Source: CAYVBN01 sp964538565 (lineage in GTDB: Bacteria > Pseudomonadota > Alphaproteobacteria > Rhizobiales > Xanthobacteraceae). Taken from it: 19,306 nt of DNA. Made by a program: the position numbers and the translations under genes. Below, piece by piece: positions 8,405 to 15,197 of the stretch (the first letter of the stretch is position 1; every line of letters begins with the position of its first letter). Under the pieces are notes generated by a model. That model saw only the letters and a program-made list of their open reading frames with translations, searched no databases and had not been told where the DNA came from. Location: positions 1-19,306 of the forward strand of contig CAZIGW010000005.1 of NCBI GenBank assembly GCA_964538565.1, in the 5' to 3' direction.

Positions 8405-9318
8405 CCTCGCTCGATGCCGCGCATCTGCAGATGCTGGTAGACCGCGATCGGCGCGACGAGCAACAGCACGAGAATGACGGCGATCGCCGACGCGATCGGC
8501 CAGTCCTTGTTGGCGAAGAACTCGGTCCACAAGGTCTGGCCGATCATCATCGTTTCGGAGCTGCCGAGCAGGTCCGGAATGACGAACTCGCCGACGATGG
8601 GAATGAAGCACAGGAGCACGCCGGCGCCGACGCCGGGCAGCGACAGCGGCAAGGTCACCGACCAGAACGCCTTCCAGCGCGGGCAGCCGAGATCGCTCGC
8701 CGCCTCGAGCAACGACTCGTCCATCTTCTGCAGCGTCGCGTAGAGCGGCAGGACCATGAACGGCAGGTAGGAATACACGATGCCGATGTAGACGGCCGTG
8801 TCGGTGGAGAGCCAGGTGACCGGTTCGCTGACGACGCGGAGCGCCATCAGCAGGTCGTTGAGCAGCCCGTCGCGCTGCAGGATGTTCATCCATGCGTAGA
8901 TGCGGATGAGGAAAGAGGTCCAGAACGGCAGGACGACAAGCAGAACCAGCGGCGGTTGCCAGCGTTTCGGAACGCGCGCCAGCCCGTAGGCGATCGGGTA
9001 ACCGGCGAGCAGCAGGATCGCGGTCGAGACGGCGGCAATCTCGAGGCTCTTGAGATAAGAGAACACGTACAGCGTGTCATCGAGCAGCGCTCCATAGTTG
9101 TCGAGCGACAGGCCGCCGACGAACCGCCTGATCCCCTCCCAGCCCGCCGCCAGATCGAGCACCGGCGTGTAGGGCGGCAGCGCGATCGCCGTCTGTGACA
9201 GGCTGATCTTGGCGACGATCAGGAACGGGACGAGGAAGAACAGCGCCAGCCAGAGATAAGGCAGCGTGATGACGGCTCGCGCACCCCACGAGCGTCGTTG
9301 TCGTCGACCGGCGTCCAT
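8401..9318 (-). CDS. potH: Polyamine (putrescine-type) ABC transporter permease PotH
   Basis: From ATG 9318 the product is 305 aa. It is closely similar in pattern to E. coli PotH: ITLPYLWLALFFLVPFLIV in the first membrane segment, an ALPPYTP periplasmic stretch, LPFWTSFLIRIYAWM, a YIGIVYSYLPFMVLPLYA segment, and an EAASDLGCPRWKAFWSVTLPL coupling loop, followed by VGEFVIPDLLG and a W-x-EFF-x-N-x-DWP motif. I prefer ATG 9318 because GAGGT lies 5 bases upstream and this start follows the potG stop by 8 bases with no overlap; an alternative at 9372 would run back into potG. It overlaps potI by 4 bases. Confidence 0.93.
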   Translation of the reverse strand: MDAGRRQRRSWGARAVITLPYLWLALFFLVPFLIVAKISLSQTAIALPPYTPVLDLAAGWEGIRRFVGGLSLDNYGALLDDTLYVFSYLKSLEIAAVSTAILLLAGYPIAYGLARVPKRWQPPLVLLVVLPFWTSFLIRIYAWMNILQRDGLLNDLLMALRVVSEPVTWLSTDTAVYIGIVYSYLPFMVLPLYATLQKMDESLLEAASDLGCPRWKAFWSVTLPLSLPGVGAGVLLCFIPIVGEFVIPDLLGSSETMMIGQTLWTEFFANKDWPIASAIAVILVLLLVAPIAVYQHLQMRGIERG

Positions 9319-9326
9319 GGCGCACC

Positions 9327-10460
9327 TCAACGGGTCAGCAGGACGCCGGCTCCCGGCGTCCATGACAGCCACACCTCGTCGTCCCAGCCGATCGGCCGCT
9401 CGACCATGCGGGTCTGGTTGGCGACCGACGCCTTCATTTCCGATCCGTCGGCAAGCCGGACCTTGTAGAGCGACACATCTCCCAGGTAGCCGATGTCCCA
9501 GACGCGGCCGTTGACGCAGTTCTCGGCCGCCGCGGCCGGAGGCGTCGCGGTGATGCGCACCTTCTCGGGCCGCAGCGCGATCCAGACCGTATCGCCGACC
9601 GCTGCGGCGTCGGCGGCCGAGGTCGACGAGACGCGCAGGCGCCGGCCGGATCGGTCCTCGATCAGCGCCCCGCCGGCTTCCGTCGCGACCAGCCGGCCTT
9701 CGATCAAGTTGACGTCGCCGATGAAGTCGGCGACCCAGCGCGAGCTGGGCTGCTCATAGATCTCGGCCGGCGTCGCCACCTGCACCAACCGGCCCTGATT
9801 CATGACCGCGATGCGATGCGCGACCGTCATCGCCTCTTCCTGGTCGTGGGTCACGATCACGAATGTCGTGCCAAGCCGCTTCTGCAGGTCCATGAGCTCG
9901 AACTGCGTCTGTTCGCGCAGCTTCTTGTCGAGCGCCGCCAGCGGCTCGTCGAGCAGCAGCACCTTCGGACGCTTGGCGAGCGAGCGTGCGAGCGCCACCC
10001 GCTGGCGCTGTCCGCCCGAGAGCTGATGCGGCTTGCGCGCCCCGAAACCCTCGAGCCGCACGAGCGCCAGCATTTCGGCGACGCGCGCCTCGATCTCCTT
10101 CCTGGGCAGCCCGTCCTGCTTCAGCCCGAACGCGATGTTGCCGGCCACGCTCATGTGCGGAAAGAGCGCGTAGCTCTGGAACATCATGTTGACGGGCCGG
10201 CGATAGGGCGGGATCGCGCCGATGTCCTCGCCGGCAAGCAGGATCCGGCCCTCGCTCGGCTCTTCGAAGCCCGCCAGCATGCGCAGGAGCGTGGTCTTGC
10301 CGCAACCGGAGGGACCGAGCAGCGCAAAGAACTCGCCCGCGTAGATGTCGAGGTCGAGGCGATCGACCGCCGTCACCTCGCCGAAACGCTTGCCGACCGC
10401 CGCAAACCGCACCAGCGGCTGCGCCTTCGGGTCGGCCCAGGGCGCGAACGCACGTCGCAT
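9327..10460 (-). CDS. potG: Polyamine (putrescine-type) ABC transporter ATPase PotG
   Basis: The product is 377 aa, the same length as E. coli PotG. It hydrolyses ATP to drive import through PotH/PotI. Motifs: Walker A GPSGCGKTT at 49-57, Q-loop Q95 within MMFQSYALFPHM, ABC signature LSGGQRQR at 147-154, Walker B VLLLDEP at 167-173, and the H-loop H205 in VTHDQEEAM. A C-terminal TOBE-type regulatory domain covers about 245-370, with ALRPEKVRI. ATG 10460 is the only plausible start, but there is no clear ribosome site immediately before it; GGGAG lies about 30 bases upstream. In E. coli potF, the putrescine-binding protein, precedes potG. Here a response regulator gene does, and no binding protein is present in the window. 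Confidence 0.93.
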   Translation of the reverse strand: MRRAFAPWADPKAQPLVRFAAVGKRFGEVTAVDRLDLDIYAGEFFALLGPSGCGKTTLLRMLAGFEEPSEGRILLAGEDIGAIPPYRRPVNMMFQSYALFPHMSVAGNIAFGLKQDGLPRKEIEARVAEMLALVRLEGFGARKPHQLSGGQRQRVALARSLAKRPKVLLLDEPLAALDKKLREQTQFELMDLQKRLGTTFVIVTHDQEEAMTVAHRIAVMNQGRLVQVATPAEIYEQPSSRWVADFIGDVNLIEGRLVATEAGGALIEDRSGRRLRVSSTSAADAAAVGDTVWIALRPEKVRITATPPAAAAENCVNGRVWDIGYLGDVSLYKVRLADGSEMKASVANQTRMVERPIGWDDEVWLSWTPGAGVLLTR

Positions 10461-10542
10461 GCGAAATCCGATCGATCCATTCGCCGTCGTCTCCCTTGAT
10501 GGAGAGCGGGGGCCAAATGTTCAACCGGATTCTTGAGGTTTT

Positions 10543-11115
10543 TCAGAAGGGCGCCAGGGCCGGCGAGAGCACCGGCTGAAGCGGGTCGGCGGCGGAGGAG
10601 GGCTGCGCCTGCTCGGGCGCCATGATCCGCTGGATCTGGTCGGGAAACTGCTTGCGCGGCTCGGGGCCGTAGTAGCCGCCGAACTGCACCATGGGGCGCG
10701 GCTTCGCCACGATCGCCACCATGCGGTCGAGCAGCGCCTTGGCGGAGACGGGCTTGCGCAGGAACTCGTTGACGCCGAGGCGGATCGCCTCGAGCACGCG
10801 CCAGCGCTCGCCGTGGCCGCTGAGCATGATGATCGGGACATCGGGCACCGGGAACACGCCGGGCGAGCGCACGATGCGGACGAGCTCGGCCCCGTTGAGC
10901 AGCGGCATCTCCCAATCGAGAATGACGACGTCGGGAGACAGCGTGCGAATCGCCTCGAGACCCGCAATCCCGTCCGGCGCCTCGTGGATCGATTTCACGC
11001 CGACGTTGACCAGCAGATTGCGGATCACTTTGCGCATGTACTGGTTGTCGTCGATGATCAGGACCTCGATCGACTGCACCAGCTTTTCGACGCCGCCCGA
11101 GAAGGTCGATTTCAT
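10543..11115 (-). CDS. Stand-alone CheY-like response regulator
   Basis: From ATG 11115 the product is 190 aa. It has one receiver domain (about residues 15-137) with all key residues: the acidic pair D22-D23 (LIIDDNQYMRKV), the phospho-acceptor D67 in ILDWEMPLLNG, S99 in IMLSGHGERWR and K121 in FLRKPVS. No DNA-binding or enzymatic output domain follows. The C-terminal tail (about 138-190) has PRPMVQFGGYYGPEPRK and then a Pro/Ala/Gln-rich end. I recall closely similar receiver proteins with the same YYGPEPRK segment in Bradyrhizobium-like genomes; their role is unknown to me. ATG 11157 is an alternative start with no better ribosome site. The gene lies upstream of potG by 82 bases on the same strand; no cognate kinase is adjacent. 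Confidence 0.85.
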   Translation of the reverse strand: MKSTFSGGVEKLVQSIEVLIIDDNQYMRKVIRNLLVNVGVKSIHEAPDGIAGLEAIRTLSPDVVILDWEMPLLNGAELVRIVRSPGVFPVPDVPIIMLSGHGERWRVLEAIRLGVNEFLRKPVSAKALLDRMVAIVAKPRPMVQFGGYYGPEPRKQFPDQIQRIMAPEQAQPSSAADPLQPVLSPALAPF

Positions 11116-11207
11116 GTCCTGCTCGCCAACAAACGCCCTCGCCTCTCCGGGCCGCATCAGACCATCGCGCGCTTGAGCCGCCGTAAAGCAATTGTCGAAA
11201 ATTCTAT

Positions 11208-11246
11208 CTTTTCGGCCGGGCCGGAAAGACCCGCTCGGTTAGCGGG
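11208..11246 (-). terminator. Terminator-like hairpins at the end of glpK
   Basis: On the minus strand CCCGCT-AACCG-AGCGGG (11246-11230) forms a 6-bp stem followed by TCTTTCC. The glpK TAA stop codon begins in its 3' half of the left arm and loop. A second hairpin follows at once (11228-11208): a 9-bp stem with one mismatch or wobble and a 3-base loop. The tandem arrangement just before the response regulator gene suits a transcription end for glpDK. The T-run is short, so efficiency is uncertain. Confidence 0.5.
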
Positions 11247-12732
11247 CAGTTAATGTCCGGCGGACGGCGTCGCGCCATCCGGCCCATTTGGCCTCGCGGA
11301 GCGCCGGGCTCATGGCGGGCTTGAACCTGCGGCCGAGCTTCCATTGCGCCGCGAAGCTGCCGGGGTCCGGACAGATTCCGGCCGCCAGCCCCGCCAGATA
11401 GGCGGCGCCCAACGCGGTCGTTTCCATCACGACCGGGCGGTCGACCGGCGCGTCCAGGATGTCGGCGAGGAACTGCATGGTGAACTCGCTCGCCGTCATC
11501 CCGCCATCGACCCGCAGCACCGTGCCGCCGTCTGCCGCAGGGCAATCGGCGTGCATCGCTTCCAGGAGATCGCGCGTCTGGTAGCCGACCGACTCCAGCG
11601 CCGCGCGGGCGAATTCCGCCGGGCCGCTCTTGCGGGTCAGCCCGAACAGCGTGCCGCGCGCCTCGGCGTCCCACCACGGCGCCCCGAGACCCACGAAGGC
11701 GGGTACGAGATAGACCTGCTCGCCGGGATCCGCCCGCTCGGCCAGGCGGTCGGCCTCGGGCGCCGCCGCGATGATCTTCATCCCGTCGCGCAGCCACTGC
11801 ACCGACGCACCGGCGACGAAGATCGCGCCTTCGAGCGCATAGGTGCGGCGGCCGTCAAGCTGATAGGCGATCGTGGTGAGCAGCCGATGGCGCGAGGCGA
11901 TCGGCTCGTTGCCCGTGTTGAGGAGCGCGAAACAGCCGGTCCCGTAGGTCGACTTCATCATGCCGGGCCGGAAGCAGCCCTGACCGATCGTCGCGGCCTG
12001 CTGGTCGCCCGCAATGCCGAGGATGCGGATCGGGCCGCCGAACAGCTCGGGCCGCGTCGTCCCGAAATCGCCGGCGCAGTCGCGGACCTCGGGCAGGAGC
12101 GCGGTGGGCACGCGAAACAGATCGGCCAGCGCCGCATCCCACTCGGCGGTGCGGATGTCGAGCAGCAACGTACGCGCCGCGTTGGTGGCATCGGTCGCGT
12201 GGACGTCGCCGCCGGTCAGCCGCCAGAGCAGGAAGCTGTCGACCGTTCCGAAGGCGAGCCGGTCCTTCTCGGCGGCTTCGCGCGCTCCGGCCACGTGATC
12301 GAGCAGCCAGCCGATCTTGGTGGCGGAAAAATACGGATCGATCACCAGCCCGGTGCGCGCGCTGATCTCGGGCTCGTGGCCCGCGGCGTGCAGATCTGCG
12401 CAGGGTTCGGCGGTGCGGCGGTCCTGCCAGACGATGGCGTTGTGGATCGGCCGGCCGCTCTCGCGGTCCCAGATGATGGTCGTCTCGCGCTGGTTGGTGA
12501 TGCCGATGCCGGCCACGTCCTTGGCCCCGACGCCGGCCTTCGCCATCGCAGCGCGGACCGTGGCGACGACGCTCGCCCAGATCTCCTCGGCATCGTGTTC
12601 GACGTGGCCGGGCGCCGGAAAATGCTGAGTGATCTCCTGCTGGGCGGAGGCGACCGGGGTGAGGTCGGCGGCGAACACGATCGCCCGTGTCGAGGTCGTG
12701 CCCTGGTCGATGGCCACGAGATGCGGCGGCAT
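11239..12732 (-). CDS. glpK: Glycerol kinase
   Basis: The product is 497 aa, the normal length for GlpK. It phosphorylates glycerol with ATP to sn-glycerol 3-phosphate in the cytosol and traps glycerol inside the cell. FGGY-family features are clear: the N-terminal phosphate-binding AIDQGTTSTRAIVF (7-20), the substrate-binding NQRETT (80-85) and W103 in VWQDRRT, GIAGDQQAATIGQG, the YGTGCF segment, and near the C-terminus the ATP-binding DGGMTASEF and TALGAAYLAGLAAG. The ATG has GGAG 7 bases upstream. It lies 89 bases downstream of glpD on the same strand, probably as one operon. The end of the gene runs into tandem hairpins. Confidence 0.96.
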   Translation of the reverse strand: MPPHLVAIDQGTTSTRAIVFAADLTPVASAQQEITQHFPAPGHVEHDAEEIWASVVATVRAAMAKAGVGAKDVAGIGITNQRETTIIWDRESGRPIHNAIVWQDRRTAEPCADLHAAGHEPEISARTGLVIDPYFSATKIGWLLDHVAGAREAAEKDRLAFGTVDSFLLWRLTGGDVHATDATNAARTLLLDIRTAEWDAALADLFRVPTALLPEVRDCAGDFGTTRPELFGGPIRILGIAGDQQAATIGQGCFRPGMMKSTYGTGCFALLNTGNEPIASRHRLLTTIAYQLDGRRTYALEGAIFVAGASVQWLRDGMKIIAAAPEADRLAERADPGEQVYLVPAFVGLGAPWWDAEARGTLFGLTRKSGPAEFARAALESVGYQTRDLLEAMHADCPAADGGTVLRVDGGMTASEFTMQFLADILDAPVDRPVVMETTALGAAYLAGLAAGICPDPGSFAAQWKLGRRFKPAMSPALREAKWAGWRDAVRRTLTAR

Positions 12733-12821
12733 TCATCCTCTCCATCCGGCGGGATGCCAATTCCCGGACCACCCGTCCCTGCCAATCCTATCGGATCGCT
12801 CGGCGTTGTTCAGAAGCGGCG

Positions 12822-14315
12822 CTATGCCTCGATCCGGCCGCGGCAATCAGCCATGAAGCGCGCAAGCCCTTCGGCCTGTTCGCGCGACAGCCGCAGACCG
12901 AGCTTCGAGCGGCGCCAGAGCACGTCGTCGGCCGTGTCCGCCCACTCGTGGCGCATCAGGTAGCGCACCTCGGCGCCGGTGAGACCGCCGCCGAATCGCG
13001 GGCCGAGATCCTCGATCCGCCGGGCATCGCCGAGCACGCGTTCGATCCGCGTCCCGTAGGCACCGAACAGACGCCGCGCGTGCGCGGCGTCGAGAAAAGG
13101 CCAGCGCCGCCGCACCTCCGCCAGCCGATCGGCGAATTCCCGATGGCCGAACTCCCCACCCGGCAGCGGCTGCCGGCCGGTCCAGGGAGGGCGCATGGCG
13201 AAATAGGGCTCGAGCCTCTCCAGCGCCGCCTCGGCGAGCCGGCGGTAGGTGGTGATCTTGCCGCCGTGAACAGTGAGCAGCGGGGCGGCGTGAACCGGCC
13301 GGTCGAGGGTCAGCACGTAGTCGCGCGTGACGTCCTCGGCCCGCTTCGAACCGTCGTCATGGAGTGCGCGCACGCCGGCGAACGCCCAGACCACCTGGTC
13401 GGCGCCGACGCGTTCGCGGAAGTAGTCGTTCACCGCCGCGCACAGATAGTTCACTTCCGCCCCGGTCGGCGCGACGGCGCCGAGGTCGCCGTCGAAGTCG
13501 AGGTCGGTCGTGCCGATCAGGGTGAAATCGTCCTCGAACGGCAGGACGAAGACGATCCGGCCGTCGATGCCTTCAAGCAGGTAGCCGCGGTCGTGCGCGA
13601 ACAGCTTTCTCACCACGATGTGGCTGCCCTTGACGAGCCGCACGCCGGCCCCGATCGGGTTGCGCACCACGCCCTCGGCGACCTGCGCCACCCAAGGTCC
13701 CGCCGCGTTGACGAGTGCGCGCGCCGTCACCACGTCGCGACGGCCGCGCGCGTTGAGCACCAGCCGCCATTCCTCGCCGCGCTCGGCGCGAACGCAGCGC
13801 GTGCGCGTGCGCACCGTCGCGCCCCGCTCGGCGGCATCGACGGCGTTGAGTATGACCAGCCGCGAATCGTCGACCCGGCAATCCGAATATTCGAAGCCGG
13901 CCACGTGGCGGCGCTTGAGCGGCACGCCGCAGGGGTGATGATGCAGATCGAGCGTCTCGGATCTCGACAGGATCCGCCGCGTCCCGAGGTGGTCGTAGAG
14001 GAAGAGCCCCGCACGGATCAGCCATGCAGGCCGGCGCCCCTGCGTCGGCAGGACGAAACGCATCGGGCGCACGAGATGCGGCGCGTTGCGCAGCAGGACC
14101 TCGCGTTCGGCCAGCGCCTCGCGCACCAGCCGGAACGCGCCGTGCTCGAGATAGCGCAATCCGCCGTGGATCAGCTTGGTCGAGGCCGAGGATGTGCCGG
14201 AGGAGAGGTCCCCCTGCTCGACGAGCAGGACCTTGAGGCCGCGGCCGACCGCGTCGCGGGCGATACCCGCCCCGTTGATGCCGCCGCCGATCACCGCCAG
14301 ATCGAACTCGGCCAT
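12822..14315 (-). CDS. glpD: Aerobic glycerol-3-phosphate dehydrogenase
   Basis: From ATG 14315 the product is 497 aa. This FAD enzyme at the inner membrane oxidises glycerol 3-phosphate to dihydroxyacetone phosphate and passes electrons to quinone. The N-terminal FAD-binding motif GGGINGAGIARDA (10-22), the family signature TSSASTKLIHGGLRYL (41-56), LVNAAGPWV, IGTTDLDFDG and the TVHGGKITTYR stretch are all present, with a DAO_C-type domain at the C-terminus. A TTG at 14333 could extend it by six residues; I prefer the ATG because the protein begins MAEFDLAVIGGG, close to the fold. It is the first gene of glpD-glpK. No glpR repressor or glycerol facilitator is in the window. Confidence 0.96.
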   Translation of the reverse strand: MAEFDLAVIGGGINGAGIARDAVGRGLKVLLVEQGDLSSGTSSASTKLIHGGLRYLEHGAFRLVREALAEREVLLRNAPHLVRPMRFVLPTQGRRPAWLIRAGLFLYDHLGTRRILSRSETLDLHHHPCGVPLKRRHVAGFEYSDCRVDDSRLVILNAVDAAERGATVRTRTRCVRAERGEEWRLVLNARGRRDVVTARALVNAAGPWVAQVAEGVVRNPIGAGVRLVKGSHIVVRKLFAHDRGYLLEGIDGRIVFVLPFEDDFTLIGTTDLDFDGDLGAVAPTGAEVNYLCAAVNDYFRERVGADQVVWAFAGVRALHDDGSKRAEDVTRDYVLTLDRPVHAAPLLTVHGGKITTYRRLAEAALERLEPYFAMRPPWTGRQPLPGGEFGHREFADRLAEVRRRWPFLDAAHARRLFGAYGTRIERVLGDARRIEDLGPRFGGGLTGAEVRYLMRHEWADTADDVLWRRSKLGLRLSREQAEGLARFMADCRGRIEA

Positions 14316-14412
14316 GAGCCCCACCCGATTCAAATGCCAGAATGAACGCCGAGTCGCGCACGCTCAAGTGGCGCGGCTGCGGCGACGGCAGAGCGCGCCC
14401 TCATCTGGGCCG

Positions 14413-14441
14413 TTGACGCATCGGGCCGCGGCGCCTCTGAT
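14413..14441 (+). promoter_or_regulatory. Candidate sigma-70 type promoter for the SDR gene
   Basis: TTGACG (14413-14418) and TCTGAT (14436-14441) are separated by 17 bases and lie about 33 bases upstream of the SDR start. The -35 is good (five of six), the -10 poor (four of six). I found no equally good promoter for glpD on the opposite strand of this 158-base divergent region. Confidence 0.3.
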
Positions 14442-14473
14442 GGCGGACGATTCCGCCCAATGGAGGATCAGGC

Positions 14474-15169
14474 GTGGACTATCGTGATCGTCACGTGGTG
14501 GTGACCGGGGGAACCGGAGCGCTCGGCACCGCCGTCGTCGCGGCGCTGATCGAGGCTGGCGCCATCTGTCACGTGCCCTACCTGCACGAGGCGGAGGCCC
14601 GGCGCTTCGTCCATCGCGGCCACCCGCGGGTCACGCTTCTCGCCCACGGCGAGCTGACCGACGAGGCGGCCGTCGGCCGGCTTTTCTCCGGGGTCCCCCG
14701 GCTGTGGGCCTCGGTGCACCTGGCGGGCGGTTTCGCCTTCGGGGCGATCGGCAGCACGGGCAAAGCCGATGTCGCCCGAATGATCGAGATGAATTTTCTC
14801 ACGTGTTTTCTCTGCTGCCGCGCTGCCGTCGAGGCGATGCGCCGGGAAGGCGGCCGTATCGTCAACGTGGCGGCGCGTCCGGCGCTCGAATGGCGTCAGG
14901 GCGCGAACATGACGGCCTACACGGCGAGCAAGGCTGCCGTCGCGGCGCTGACGGCCGCGCTCGCCGAGGAGGTGGCGCCGGACGGCATCCTGGTCAACGC
15001 GGTTGCCCCCTCGATCATGGATACGCCGGCGAACCGTGCCGACATGCCGAAGGCCGATTTCGCCGCCTGGCCGAAGGTCGAGGAGGTCGCGCGCACGATC
15101 CTGTTCCTCGCCTCGCCCGACAACAAGGTGACGCGCGGCGCCGTCGTGCCGGTCTACGGCCGTTCGTGA
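14474..15169 (+). CDS. Short-chain dehydrogenase/reductase family protein
   Basis: The product is 231 aa with a single Rossmann SDR domain. The GTG start is firm: GGAGG (14462-14466) lies 7 bases upstream. TGGTGALG at 11-18 is the cofactor-binding TGxxxGxG motif, HLAGGF (82-87) replaces the usual NNAG, and Y149-x3-K153 (AYTASKAAV) is the catalytic pair. The position normally held by the catalytic serine, within VNVAARPALEW (130-140), appears to be alanine (about A134), with two extra residues before Tyr149. The protein may therefore be a weak or non-classical oxidoreductase; I do recall relatives with a similar ARPALE stretch. Substrate is unknown. It is divergent from glpD, which suggests but does not prove a link to glycerol metabolism. 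Confidence 0.85.
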   Translation: MDYRDRHVVVTGGTGALGTAVVAALIEAGAICHVPYLHEAEARRFVHRGHPRVTLLAHGELTDEAAVGRLFSGVPRLWASVHLAGGFAFGAIGSTGKADVARMIEMNFLTCFLCCRAAVEAMRREGGRIVNVAARPALEWRQGANMTAYTASKAAVAALTAALAEEVAPDGILVNAVAPSIMDTPANRADMPKADFAAWPKVEEVARTILFLASPDNKVTRGAVVPVYGRS

Positions 15170-15192
15170 CGCGGACACTGCGTCGCCCGCGT
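15169..15192 (+). terminator. Weak terminator-like hairpin after the SDR gene
   Basis: ACGCGG (15169-15174, including the last base of the stop codon) pairs with CCGCGT (15187-15192) over a 12-base loop, followed by TTTCG-like sequence. The loop is long and the T-run short. It fills the 28-base space between the SDR gene and the converging matB. Confidence 0.3.
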
Positions 15193-15197
15193 TTCGC

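Noticed and set aside
10496..10524. A possible promoter (TTGAAC, 17 bases, CATCAA) for potG on the minus strand
   Set aside because: The -10 element matches only three of six consensus bases; too weak to annotate.
12687..14345. A 552-codon plus-strand open frame opposite glpD
   Set aside because: glpD is complete on the other strand with clear FAD and family motifs; the frame has shadow-like composition.
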